Below, piece by piece: positions 37,186 through 45,828 of a DNA stretch of 64,000 nt; within the stretch, counting starts at the first letter, position 1; each line of letters begins with the position of its first letter. The DNA comes from Hyphomicrobiales bacterium. GTDB taxonomy: Bacteria > Pseudomonadota > Alphaproteobacteria > Rhizobiales > Rhizobiaceae. The stretch lies in NCBI GenBank assembly GCA_900466475.1, contig UBMI01000026.1, forward strand, positions 62,001 to 126,000. Reading direction: 5' to 3'. The translations under genes were made by a program, and so were the position numbers. The notes below the pieces were generated by a model, which saw only the letters and a list, made by a program, of their open reading frames with translations, searched no databases and was not told where the DNA came from.

Positions 37186-38934
37186 ATGCGTATGCTTTTC
37201 GCCGCTTTTGCGGCCACCACGATTCTGGCCGGCGCTGCTCAAGCAGCTTCGATCTATCCGCTTGATCGTGCTACGATTCTCGCCGGTTCGCCTTTCGACT
37301 TCAAGGTCGAGCTTTCCAAGCAGGTCAAGCCGGAAGACGTGAAGATCACGGTCAATGGCCAGGATTACAAGACTATCCTCGGGGGTGAGGCACAGTTCGT
37401 CGAGCTGGAAAAGGGCAAGGAAGACAAGGCTCTCGGTTCAGCTCTCCTGCTGCGCGGCCTGAAGATTGCCGCTCCGGGCACCTACAAAGTTGAAGTCGCC
37501 GCCGGCGACGAAAAGAAGGCGGTGACCTGGGAAGTTTTCGGCACTTCCGCACAGCCGAAAGCCAAGAATATCATTTTCTTCCTCGGTGATGGTCTTTCCG
37601 TTGCTCACCGCACCGCCGCCCGTATCATGTCCAAGGGCATGACTGAAGGCAAGGCGAACGGCCGCCTGAACATGGACGATCTCGATCGTATGGCCTTTAT
37701 CGGCACGTCCGCCACCGATTCGGTTACCACCGACAGCGCCAATACGATGTCGGCCTACATGACAGGCCATAAGGGCGCGATCAACTCGCTCGGCGTCTAT
37801 GCGGACAGGACACTCGACACGCTGGACGACCCGCGCGTCGAAACTTTCGGCGAAGCCCTGCGTCGCCAGACTTCGAAGTCGATCGGCGTCGTTACGACCT
37901 CCGAACTTCAGGACGCAACGCCCGCTGCCGTCGTCTCCCATACTCGTCGTCGTGATGACAAAGCTGAAATCACCGGCATGCTGTTCGACGTGAAGCCGGA
38001 TGTCATCCTCGGTGGCGGCTCGGCCTACTTCCTGCCGCAGGCGACTGCCGGCTCGAAGCGCAAGGACGACAAGGACTACGTCAAGATGTTCCAGGACGCC
38101 GGCTACAAGCTCGCGATCGACAAGACGGAACTCGCCGCTGCTGCCAGCACCAACGAAGGCAAGATCCTCGGCCTGTTCCACACCGGCAACATGGATACGA
38201 CGCTCGACCGCGAATTCCTGAAGAAGGGCACTGTCGGTAAATTCCCGGCCCAGCCCGGCCTTGTTGAAATGACCAAGGTCGCGCTCGACAAGCTCTCGAA
38301 GAATCCCGAAGGCTTCTTCCTGATGGTCGAAGCTGCCAACATCGACAAGATGTCGCATCCTCTCGATGGCGAGCGCGCTGCCATCGATACGATCGAATTT
38401 GACAAGGCCGTCGGTCTGGCGAAGGAATTCGCCGCCAGCAATCCCGACACGCTGATCGTCGTCACCGGTGACCATACGCACGGCATCACGATCGTCGGCA
38501 CGATCGACGATACGATTGAAGGTACGGAGATGCGAGAGAAAGTCGCTGGCCGAAGCTTCACCAACTATGTCGATGCCAATAATGACGGCTATCCCGACAG
38601 CGTTGACGTCTCCAAACGTCTCGCCCTGTTCGTCAGTAACTATCCTGACCACTACGAAACTTTCCGCCCGAAGCTGGATAACCCATACACTCCGGCTATC
38701 CAGAACGAGAAGAAGGACTACGTCGCCAACGAAGCCTACAAGGATGTTCCTGGCGCCGTCTTCGTTCCGGGTAACCTGCCGAAGAGTGCGGCCACCGGCG
38801 CCCATACCGTCGATGACGTTGTCCTGCAGTCGACCGGCCCCGGATCGGAGGGCTTCAAAGGCTATATGGAACAGAGCGACGTCTACCGCGTTCTCGCCGA
38901 CGCTTTTGCGCTCGGCGCCAAGCAGACGAACTAA
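37186..38934 (+). CDS. phoA: Alkaline phosphatase
   Basis: Periplasmic phosphomonoesterase that frees phosphate from organic esters. From ATG 37186 the 582-residue product has a signal peptide (MRMLFAAFAATTILAGAAQA), a beta-rich N-terminal extension of about 100 residues, then the catalytic core with FFLGDGLS, the phosphorylated serine in TTDSANTMSAYMTGHKG, EAANIDKMSHPLDGERA and VVTGDHTHG metal ligands. In-frame GTG 37153 and ATG 37156 exist but would put extra residues before the signal peptide. A PHO box upstream predicts PhoB control. Confidence 0.93.
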   Translation: MRMLFAAFAATTILAGAAQAASIYPLDRATILAGSPFDFKVELSKQVKPEDVKITVNGQDYKTILGGEAQFVELEKGKEDKALGSALLLRGLKIAAPGTYKVEVAAGDEKKAVTWEVFGTSAQPKAKNIIFFLGDGLSVAHRTAARIMSKGMTEGKANGRLNMDDLDRMAFIGTSATDSVTTDSANTMSAYMTGHKGAINSLGVYADRTLDTLDDPRVETFGEALRRQTSKSIGVVTTSELQDATPAAVVSHTRRRDDKAEITGMLFDVKPDVILGGGSAYFLPQATAGSKRKDDKDYVKMFQDAGYKLAIDKTELAAAASTNEGKILGLFHTGNMDTTLDREFLKKGTVGKFPAQPGLVEMTKVALDKLSKNPEGFFLMVEAANIDKMSHPLDGERAAIDTIEFDKAVGLAKEFAASNPDTLIVVTGDHTHGITIVGTIDDTIEGTEMREKVAGRSFTNYVDANNDGYPDSVDVSKRLALFVSNYPDHYETFRPKLDNPYTPAIQNEKKDYVANEAYKDVPGAVFVPGNLPKSAATGAHTVDDVVLQSTGPGSEGFKGYMEQSDVYRVLADAFALGAKQTN

Positions 38935-38942
38935 GCACCTGT

Positions 38943-38973
38943 GTCCCAGGCCGCTTGCCGGTCTGGGACTTTT
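38943..38973 (+). terminator. Terminator after phoA
   Basis: GTCCCAG (38943-38949) pairs with CTGGGAC (38963-38969), with a further CCG/CGG inside, followed by TTTT (38970-38973). Confidence 0.82.
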
Positions 38974-38986
38974 CATCGATCCTCAT

Positions 38987-39007
38987 CCCGGTCGCTTTGC
39001 GGCCGGG
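38987..39007. repeat. GC hairpin before the metal-linked ABC operon
   Basis: Nine bases at 38987-38995 pair with 38999-39007 (one T-G wobble) around TTT. It shares CTTTGCGGCCGGG with the purH-side hairpin at 24918-24930. It lies 22 bases before the next gene, so it could be a leader structure. Confidence 0.4.
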
Positions 39008-39028
39008 TATCCGTTTCTGGAGACCGCT

Positions 39029-39493
39029 ATGGAAAGGCTCGCTTTGGTGAATCTCAGCCGCCGTCGCCTCATGGGCGTCATGGCCGCGGTTCCCTTCCTC
39101 GTCGCCCGGCCTGTGATTGCTGATGATTCCTTGATCAGCTTCGATGAACTCTACGGAAAATTTGGTGTGCTTGGTCTCGAATTTTCCGACAAGGTAAAGC
39201 GCCTTGCTGGCAAGGAAATCAGTATCAAGGGCTTCATGGCGCCGCCGTTAAAGGCTGAGGCGCAATTCTTCGTCCTTACGGAGATACCGATGTCACTCTG
39301 CCCCTTCTGCTCTTCCGACGCAGACTGGCCGGACAATATCGTCGTCGTTTATCTCGGCGAGAAGCAGACCTTCGTACAGCCGAGCCAGACTATCGAAGTG
39401 CGTGGCACGCTCGAGTTCGGGTCGTGGAAGGACCCGGAAACCGGCTTTGTAAGCCTGCTGCGTATCCGCCAGGCCGAATATTCCAGCGTCTGA
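39029..39493 (+). CDS. Exported CxxC protein, DUF3299-like
   Basis: A 154-residue protein with a signal sequence that includes an SRRRLMG stretch (10-16), hinting at Tat export, and a small beta-rich domain: ISIKGFMAPPL (65-74), then MSLCPFC (88-94) with a Cys91-x-x-Cys94 pair, then IVVVYLGE and TIEVRGTLEFG. This order resembles DUF3299 periplasmic proteins that accompany metal-related ABC transporters. The two cysteines could bind a metal or cycle redox. It is 6 bases from the ATPase gene. Family likeness is by eye, not by search. Confidence 0.65.
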   Translation: MERLALVNLSRRRLMGVMAAVPFLVARPVIADDSLISFDELYGKFGVLGLEFSDKVKRLAGKEISIKGFMAPPLKAEAQFFVLTEIPMSLCPFCSSDADWPDNIVVVYLGEKQTFVQPSQTIEVRGTLEFGSWKDPETGFVSLLRIRQAEYSSV

Positions 39494-39499
39494 GCATCG

Positions 39500-40189
39500 A
39501 TGCTAGCTCTTGAAATCGAACAATTGGCCATGACGTTTCCTGGCCTTTCGGCGCCTGCGCTCGCCGTCGATCATCTGTCGATCGCCGCGGGCAGCCGTGT
39601 CGTGGTTACCGGCGCCTCGGGATCCGGCAAAAGCACCTTCGTCAATATCGTCACCGGACTGGAGAGGGTTTGCGAGGGTCGTGTCGGCTGGAACGGTGAG
39701 AATATTGCTGCGCTCTCCGAAAGTCGCCGTGACCGCTTTCGGTCTGCCAATATCGGGTTGGTCATGCAGGAATTTCACCTTTTCCCCGGCCTGTCCGCTG
39801 TCGAAAATGTGCTGTTGCCTGCGCGTCTCGCGCGTGCCGCGACGTCGACGATAATCGAGCGCGCCCACGACCTCCTGCATACTGTCGGTCTTGAGCGCGC
39901 CGTACAGAGGATCGAAACCATGTCGCGTGGCGAAATGCAGCGTGTGGCGATTGCCCGGGCGCTCCTGCGCAAACCTGGTGTCATCGTCGCCGACGAACCG
40001 ACCGCGAGCCTCGATGCCGACAGCGGCGATGCCGTCGGTGATCTGCTGCTCGATCTTGCCATGGCCGAAGGCAGTACCCTGATCGTCGTGTCGCACGATC
40101 CCCGCCTCGCCACTCGTTTCGACCGACGCCTGACATTTCGTTCCGGCCGCATTATCGACGATTCCGCGATCAAGGGAGCGGCCGCATGA
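39500..40189 (+). CDS. ABC transporter ATP-binding protein (LolD/MacB type)
   Basis: A 229-residue ATPase with Walker A GASGSGKST (38-46), Q-loop VMQEFHLFPGLSAVENV, signature MSRGEMQRVAIARALL (the canonical LSGGQ is degenerate), Walker B VIVADEPTASLD and the switch His in VVSHD. The sequence resembles the LolD/MacB/FtsE group, whose partners are FtsX-type permeases. Its stop overlaps the permease start by four bases (ATGA), so the two subunits are translationally coupled. Confidence 0.92.
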   Translation: MLALEIEQLAMTFPGLSAPALAVDHLSIAAGSRVVVTGASGSGKSTFVNIVTGLERVCEGRVGWNGENIAALSESRRDRFRSANIGLVMQEFHLFPGLSAVENVLLPARLARAATSTIIERAHDLLHTVGLERAVQRIETMSRGEMQRVAIARALLRKPGVIVADEPTASLDADSGDAVGDLLLDLAMAEGSTLIVVSHDPRLATRFDRRLTFRSGRIIDDSAIKGAAA

Positions 40190-41439
40190 TCCGCTTCATC
40201 CTTGCCGATCTGCGTCGTTTATGGGCCGGCTCTCTCGTTGTCGTGCTGCTCGTGGCGCTTGCCACCGCGCTCGGCGTTTCCGTTATCCTGCAGGAGCGGG
40301 CTCTTCGTCTCGGCAGTGCGCGGGCGGCCGACAAGTTCGATCTTGTCATCGGCGCGGGCGGCAGCGAGACCCAGCTCGTGCTCTCGTCCGTTTTCCTGCA
40401 GCCGTCCGCGCTGCCGCTGATGTCCGGCGACGTCCTGGCAAAACTCGCTGCCGATCCGCGCGTCGAATGGGCTGCCCCCGTTGGTTTCGGCGATTCCTTC
40501 TCAAGCTATCCGATCATCGGCACGACGACAGCGTTGACGGAAACGATTTCCGGCGGCTTTTCCGAAGGTCAAGGTTTCGCCAGCGAGGGCGAGGCTGTCA
40601 TCGGCTCGAGCGTTAACCTGGCTATCGGCAGCGAGATCAAACCGATGCACGGCACGATCGAAACCGGCGGCCATACGCATACGGAACTTGCCTATCGCGT
40701 AATCGGGCGCCTACGACCGACAGGCACAGCATGGGACCGGGCCATTCTCGTTCCGATCCAGGCCGTCTGGCATATTCATGGGCTGGAAGCGGGCGAAGAG
40801 CACGACCATGACCACGCCGCCGCGGAAGGCGCTCATGAGGAAGCCGACCATCATGCGGAGGCTGAAACCCATGCCGGCCTGAATGAGAACTGGACTGCGG
40901 AAACGCCCGGTCTTCCGGCCATCCTCGTCAAGCCGAAGACGATTGCCGATGCCTACAAACTGCGGCAGGACTATCGTAATGGCACGACGATTGCCGTCTT
41001 TCCCGGCGAAGTCCTGACCAATCTTTATGCGACGCTCGGTGATGCCAAGCAGATTCTTGTTGCCGTTGCCTCTGGTGCGCAGGTGCTGGTCGCAGCCTCG
41101 CTGATCCTTGTGACTGTCATCCATATCGGCCAGCGCCGCAGGCAGATCGGTGCGCTGCGCGCCTTCGGTGCTCCCCGCAGTGCCATATTCGGTATTGTCT
41201 GGCTGGAGTTCTTTATTCTTGTTGCCGCTGGGGTCGGGCTTGGTTTTACACTCGGCTACGGTGCCGCGCTCATTCTTTCCGGCTTCTTCTCGCAAAGCAG
41301 TGGCGTCAACCTGCCCGTCGGCTTCGCCCGTGAAGACGGAACGCTTGCTGTAATCCTACTTGCCTTCGCCACTGTCCTCGCCGCCTTGCCGGCGGTGCTC
41401 GCCTATCGGCAGTCTCCGGCCCAGGCTTTGCGAGGGTGA
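40186..41439 (+). CDS. FtsX/MacB-type ABC permease with His-rich loop
   Basis: A 417-residue permease with an N-terminal membrane helix, a large extracytoplasmic MacB-like domain (about 40-280) and three C-terminal helices ending in ALPAVLAYRQSPAQALRG, as in FtsX/LolC/MacB proteins. The periplasmic domain contains a histidine-rich acidic stretch (about 196-230, with HIHG, EEHDHDH and ADHHAEAETH) that looks like a zinc, copper or nickel-binding loop. With the CxxC protein and ATPase it forms a three-gene operon. Metal handling is inferred from composition and operon type. Confidence 0.88.
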   Translation: MIRFILADLRRLWAGSLVVVLLVALATALGVSVILQERALRLGSARAADKFDLVIGAGGSETQLVLSSVFLQPSALPLMSGDVLAKLAADPRVEWAAPVGFGDSFSSYPIIGTTTALTETISGGFSEGQGFASEGEAVIGSSVNLAIGSEIKPMHGTIETGGHTHTELAYRVIGRLRPTGTAWDRAILVPIQAVWHIHGLEAGEEHDHDHAAAEGAHEEADHHAEAETHAGLNENWTAETPGLPAILVKPKTIADAYKLRQDYRNGTTIAVFPGEVLTNLYATLGDAKQILVAVASGAQVLVAASLILVTVIHIGQRRRQIGALRAFGAPRSAIFGIVWLEFFILVAAGVGLGFTLGYGAALILSGFFSQSSGVNLPVGFAREDGTLAVILLAFATVLAALPAVLAYRQSPAQALRG

Positions 41440-41633
41440 GCATTGCGGCGGGCCTGTTCCGCCATGCTGTGACCATCCATGCACAAAAAATTAGACTAAA
41501 GTCATAATCCCAAAGCATCCCTCTTTCTGACTCGTCTTTTCTGTCAAACTCTCGTCAGGCGTGTCGTGGCCAGGGGTATGCTTTGAGGAGAGTAGGCCGC
41601 GACCGTTGCTCATCACTCTGTGGAGGACAGACA

Positions 41634-43520
41634 ATGGCAAATGTCGCAAGCGTCGACGGTGCGAAAGCCGGTCCGATGACGGGCGAGGAGAAGAAGGTCA
41701 TCTTCGCCTCGTCGCTCGGCACGGTTTTCGAATGGTATGATTTCTATCTTTATGGTTCGCTCGCCACCTATATCGGCGCGACCTATTTCACCCAGTATCC
41801 GGAAGCAACGCGCAACATCTTCACGCTGCTCGCTTTCGCTGCGGGTTTCCTGGTGCGCCCATTCGGCGCGCTGGTCTTCGGCCGTCTAGGCGACCTCGTC
41901 GGCCGCAAATACACCTTCCTGATGACCATTCTCATCATGGGCTTCTCGACCTTCCTGGTCGGCATCCTGCCGGGCGCGGCCTCGATCGGCATTGCCGCTC
42001 CGATCATCCTGATCGGCTTGCGTCTGCTACAGGGTCTGGCACTCGGCGGTGAATATGGCGGTGCGGCGACTTATGTTGCCGAACACGCGCCGAACGGCCG
42101 TCGCGGTTATTTCACGTCCTGGATCCAGACGACGGCAACGCTCGGTCTCTTCCTGTCGCTGATCGTCATCGTCTCGGTCCAGTCGATCATGGGACCAACT
42201 GCCTTCGCCGCCTGGGGCTGGCGTATTCCGTTCCTTGTCTCCGTCGTCCTGCTCGGCATCTCCGTCTGGATCCGGTTGAAGATGAACGAGTCGCCCGCCT
42301 TCCAGCGCATGAAGGCCGAAGGCAAGGCATCGAAGGCGCCGTTGACGGAAGCCTTTGGTCAGTGGCGGAATGCCAAGATCGCGCTGATTGCGCTTTTTGG
42401 TGCCACCATGGGTCAGGCGGTGGTCTGGTACGGCGGGCAGTTCTATGCCTTGTTCTTCCTGCAGAACGTGCTGAAGGTCGATCTTCAGTCGGCCAATATC
42501 ATGGTCGCCATCGCACTCTTCCTTGGCACTCCGTTCTTCGTCATCTTCGGCGGACTGTCGGACAAGATCGGCCGCAAGCCGATCATCATGGCGGGTCTTC
42601 TAATTGCAGCGGTCACCTACTTCCCGCTGTTCAAGGCGATGACTTATACGGCAAACCCGGCCCTTTACGAGGCGCAGGCGACGATCCGGGCAACGGTTAC
42701 GGCCGATCCGGCGGATTGCAAATTCCAGTTCAATCCGACCGGTACGTCGAAATTCACTAGCTCCTGCGATATCGCAACGGCGTTCCTGACCAAGAACTCT
42801 GTGCCTTATGACGTGGTGCCGGGTCCGGCCGGCCAGCCTGCAACCGTGAAGGTCGGTGACGATACGATCACCAGCTACGACTCCGTTGCAGCCGGTGCTG
42901 ATGCGGCCAAGACCGGTGCCGCGTTCGAAAAGGGTGTCAATCTTGCCCTTCATGATGCTGGCTACCCGCTGAAGCGCGGTGCTGCCAAGGTTGCCGATGC
43001 CAAGCTCGATGCCTTCATCGCTGCCAATCCGGAGCTCACCCTCAATGCCGATGCGATACGTGCCGGCCAAAAGGAAACGCTGCCGGCCGACAAACTCGTT
43101 GCCGGCAAGCTGCTGACAGCGGATGAAGCAAAAACCGTGACGGATATGGCGGTCTACACGATCCCCGGTGCCGGTTCGTTCGCAATGACGGCCGATCCTG
43201 CCCGCGTCAACTGGGTGGGGACGATTGCCATCCTCTTCGTGCTCGTGTTCTACGTGACGATGGTCTACGGCCCGATCGCGGCACTACTGGTCGAGCTCTT
43301 CCCGACCCGCATCCGCTATACCGGCATGTCGCTGCCCTATCATATCGGCAACGGCTGGTTCGGCGGTCTGCTGCCTGCTACGGCCTTCGCGATGAGTGCT
43401 GCCGCCGGCAACATCTATTATGGCCTCTGGTATCCGATCGTCTTCGCAGCGATCACGCTGGTCATCGGTATTCTGTTCCTGCCGGAAACCAAGAACCGCG
43501 ATATTCACGCAATGGATTGA
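41634..43520 (+). CDS. MFS metabolite:H+ symporter with inserted extracytoplasmic-type domain
   Basis: A 628-residue transporter of the MHS group (ProP/ShiA-like): FEWYDFYLYGSLA near the N-terminus, GRLGDLVGRK in the A-loop, LQGLALGGEYGGA, a second GGLSDKIGRK loop and ELFPTRIRYTGMSLPYHIGNG. Between the helix after IGRKPIIMAG and the helix WVGTIAILF lies an insertion of roughly 180 residues (about 345-525), rich in Ala, Asp and Lys and with two cysteines, that ordinary MHS proteins of about 430 residues lack. ATG 41634 has GGAGGA upstream. The substrate is unknown. It is monocistronic with a strong terminator. Confidence 0.88.
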   Translation: MANVASVDGAKAGPMTGEEKKVIFASSLGTVFEWYDFYLYGSLATYIGATYFTQYPEATRNIFTLLAFAAGFLVRPFGALVFGRLGDLVGRKYTFLMTILIMGFSTFLVGILPGAASIGIAAPIILIGLRLLQGLALGGEYGGAATYVAEHAPNGRRGYFTSWIQTTATLGLFLSLIVIVSVQSIMGPTAFAAWGWRIPFLVSVVLLGISVWIRLKMNESPAFQRMKAEGKASKAPLTEAFGQWRNAKIALIALFGATMGQAVVWYGGQFYALFFLQNVLKVDLQSANIMVAIALFLGTPFFVIFGGLSDKIGRKPIIMAGLLIAAVTYFPLFKAMTYTANPALYEAQATIRATVTADPADCKFQFNPTGTSKFTSSCDIATAFLTKNSVPYDVVPGPAGQPATVKVGDDTITSYDSVAAGADAAKTGAAFEKGVNLALHDAGYPLKRGAAKVADAKLDAFIAANPELTLNADAIRAGQKETLPADKLVAGKLLTADEAKTVTDMAVYTIPGAGSFAMTADPARVNWVGTIAILFVLVFYVTMVYGPIAALLVELFPTRIRYTGMSLPYHIGNGWFGGLLPATAFAMSAAAGNIYYGLWYPIVFAAITLVIGILFLPETKNRDIHAMD

Positions 43521-43547
43521 GACGCGGTGGATATCCTGAAATCAAAG

Positions 43548-43577
43548 ACCCGGCGCCCGAAAGGCGCCGGGTTTTTC
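43548..43577 (+). terminator. Terminator after the MFS gene
   Basis: ACCCGGCGCC (43548-43557) pairs perfectly with GGCGCCGGGT (43563-43572), followed by TTTTC. Confidence 0.9.
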
Positions 43578-43603
43578 ATGTGTCATTTTCTCATGCGCAT
43601 CTC

Positions 43604-44338
43604 TTATGCGTCCGGGAAGTATCGCTTGGACATCGGCCAGCCGTCCGGCGCGAGCCTGAAAAGCAGGCCGTAGCGGGCATAGACGATCGCCGTCAGCAGC
43701 GAGAACCAGGCGCCGAAGGCGAGGCCGGCTATGACATCGCTCGGATAGTGCGCGCCGACCATGACACGCGTCATGCCGAGCCAGATGGCGCCGGCGATGA
43801 AGGGAACTCGGTAGCGCGGGAATAGCAACGCGAAGGCGGCAAAGAAAGCGCCTACCGTGGTCGAATGGCCTGACGGAAAACTCTCCAATGCAGCTCGGCC
43901 GGAGAAGGGCGTGAAGGAAAGCACGCCGAGATCCTGGAAATGTTCAGGGCGCGCACGACCGATCGTGCGTTTCAGAAGATTTGCAAGCAGACCGGAAAAG
44001 ACGACAGTCGTGAACAGATAGGCGCCGATCCAGCTCACATAGAGCGCCTGGGCCCTTGCCTTTGCGCTTTTCAAGAGTTTGTAGCCAGCTCTGCCGTGAA
44101 AGAAGAGCAGGACACTGGTGAGGATCAGCCAGGCGGAATCGCCGAAATCGGTCAACATTTCCCCAAAGCGCCGAATGGGTTCCGGCAGGTGACCGGCACC
44201 AATCGGTGCATCGAAGATCAGCATGGAAAGGATGACGGCATTCAGGGTAACGAAAAGGCATGCGCGCCAGCGCAAGGGTGGCATGACGCATCTATTTCTG
44301 CGCCAGCGCCTGTCCAGGGAGACTAAAAGTGCCCGCAT
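43604..44338 (-). CDS. PAP2-family membrane phosphatase
   Basis: A 244-residue membrane protein with about five or six helices and the three acid-phosphatase motifs: KRTIGRARP (motif 1), PSGHS (motif 2) and TRVMVGAHYPSDV (motif 3, with the catalytic His). Such proteins dephosphorylate lipid phosphates, for example undecaprenyl pyrophosphate or lipid A. Which one cannot be told. ATG 44338 is the longest start; ATG 44284 (MPPLRW) would give a shorter N-terminus and is also possible. Confidence 0.88.
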   Translation of the reverse strand: MRALLVSLDRRWRRNRCVMPPLRWRACLFVTLNAVILSMLIFDAPIGAGHLPEPIRRFGEMLTDFGDSAWLILTSVLLFFHGRAGYKLLKSAKARAQALYVSWIGAYLFTTVVFSGLLANLLKRTIGRARPEHFQDLGVLSFTPFSGRAALESFPSGHSTTVGAFFAAFALLFPRYRVPFIAGAIWLGMTRVMVGAHYPSDVIAGLAFGAWFSLLTAIVYARYGLLFRLAPDGWPMSKRYFPDA

Positions 44339-44482
44339 CCATACTACCCGTATAATCCTTAAGGACTAGGAATAGGCAGTGAAGATGCACAGGATTACGA
44401 CAGAGACCGGGTTTGCTCAGATAATTCTTTTCGATCCTGGTAATGACCGCTCTTGGCGCTGATGGATGAAGCCGTGCCAAAT

Positions 44483-44512
44483 AAAAGGCCCTCCGCACGG
44501 GTGCGAAGGGCC
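44483..44512 (-). terminator. Terminator after leuB
   Basis: GGCCCT-CGCAC-type stem (44487-44498) pairs with TGCG-AAGGGCC (to 44512), with one mismatch. The plus-strand AAAA at 44483-44486 becomes a T-run in the leuB transcript. Confidence 0.78.
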
Positions 44513-44518
44513 GAAAAA

Positions 44519-44534
44519 CGTTTCACGTGAAATA
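44519..44534. other. parS-like site touching the leuB stop
   Basis: CGTTTCACGTGAAATA matches the parS consensus at 14 of 16 positions with an intact TTTCACGTGAAA core. It lies between the leuB stop codon and its terminator, about 36 kb from parB. Confidence 0.6.
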
Positions 44535-45647
44535 TCAGGCGGAAAGCGCCTTGAATTCGGCGAGGATGGCTTCGCCCATTTCGACGGTGCCGACCTGGCG
44601 GCTGCCCGGTGCCATGATGTCGCCAGTGCGGATGCCCTTGTCGAGCACGTTTGCGATCGCCTTTTCCAGGTTGTCCGCTTCCTTGACCATGTTGAAGGAG
44701 TAGCGAAGGCACATGGCGAAGGAGGCGATCATGGCGATCGGGTTGGCAATACCCTTGCCGGCGATATCGGGAGCGGAGCCATGTACCGGCTCATAGAGCG
44801 CCTTACGCTTGCCGGTCTTGCCGTCCGGGGCGCCGAGCGAGGCAGACGGCAGCATGCCGAGTGAGCCTGTGAGCATGGCGGCCACGTCGGAGAGCATGTC
44901 GCCGAAGAGGTTGTCGGTGACGATGACGTCGAACTGCTTCGGCTGGCGCACAAGCTGCATGCCGCCGGCATCGGCCAGCATATGCTCGAGCTGGACGTCG
45001 GAATATTTCGCCTTGTGGGTTTCCGTCACGACCTGGTTCCAGAGCACGCCCGACTTCATGACGTTGCGCTTTTCCATGGAGCAGACGCGGTTGTTGCGAG
45101 TGCGGGCCATTTCAAAGGCGACGCCGGCAATGCGCTCGATTTCGTAGGTATCGTAAACCTGGGTATCGATACCGCGCTTCTGGCCGTTGCCAAGGTCGAT
45201 GATTTCCTTCGGCTCGCCGAAATAGACGCCGCCCGTCAGTTCACGGATGATGAGGATGTCGAGGCCTTCGACCAGTTCCGGCTTCAGCGAGGAAGCGGAA
45301 GCAAGCGCCGGATAGCAGATTGCAGGGCGCAGGTTTGCGAAGAGTTCCAAGTCCTTGCGCAGGCGCAGCAGGCCGGCTTCCGGGCGAACTTCATAGGGAA
45401 CGCTATCCCACTTCGGGCCGCCGACGGCACCGAAGAGCACGGCATCGGCAGCAAGCGCCTTCTTCATGTCGTCTTCGGAGATCGCCGCACCATGCGCATC
45501 GTAAGCAGAACCGCCAACGAGGCCTTCATCGGTGACGAAACCGGCATTCATCGCTTCGTTCATGTAAGCGATGATCTTGCGGACCTCGCCCATCGCTTCG
45601 GGGCCGATGCCGTCGCCCGGCAGCAGGAAAAGATTGCGCACTGTCAT
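44535..45647 (-). CDS. leuB: 3-isopropylmalate dehydrogenase
   Basis: NAD-dependent oxidative decarboxylase of leucine synthesis. The 370-residue product begins LFLLPGDGIGPEAM, has LRLRKDLELFANLRP, IIRELTGGVYFGEP and the metal-binding signature NLFGDMLSDVAAMLTGSLG, then EPVHGSAPDIAGKGIANP. Length is normal. A parS-like site and a terminator lie directly downstream. leuD lies nearby on the same strand, but the dehydratase gene between them is on the other strand, so they are separate transcripts. Confidence 0.97.
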   Translation of the reverse strand: MTVRNLFLLPGDGIGPEAMGEVRKIIAYMNEAMNAGFVTDEGLVGGSAYDAHGAAISEDDMKKALAADAVLFGAVGGPKWDSVPYEVRPEAGLLRLRKDLELFANLRPAICYPALASASSLKPELVEGLDILIIRELTGGVYFGEPKEIIDLGNGQKRGIDTQVYDTYEIERIAGVAFEMARTRNNRVCSMEKRNVMKSGVLWNQVVTETHKAKYSDVQLEHMLADAGGMQLVRQPKQFDVIVTDNLFGDMLSDVAAMLTGSLGMLPSASLGAPDGKTGKRKALYEPVHGSAPDIAGKGIANPIAMIASFAMCLRYSFNMVKEADNLEKAIANVLDKGIRTGDIMAPGSRQVGTVEMGEAILAEFKALSA

Positions 45648-45828
45648 GAAAGCCTCCGCGGAAAAACAAGCTGCGGCTTCTTAGACCCCGGAAATGGGCA
45701 TTTCAAGCGAGAGAAGGGGTGAATCGGTACGCCTGGCTTGGTGTCATGTGATGTCCGACACGGTTGCTCCCGTGCTCGCAAACGGGCTAGAACGATAACC
45801 CTGCCCATTCTTTTTCGGATATTCGTCC

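Noticed and set aside
44383..44460. 25-codon frame between the PAP2 gene and leuB
   Set aside because: Codon use unlike neighbours and poorly placed ribosome site.
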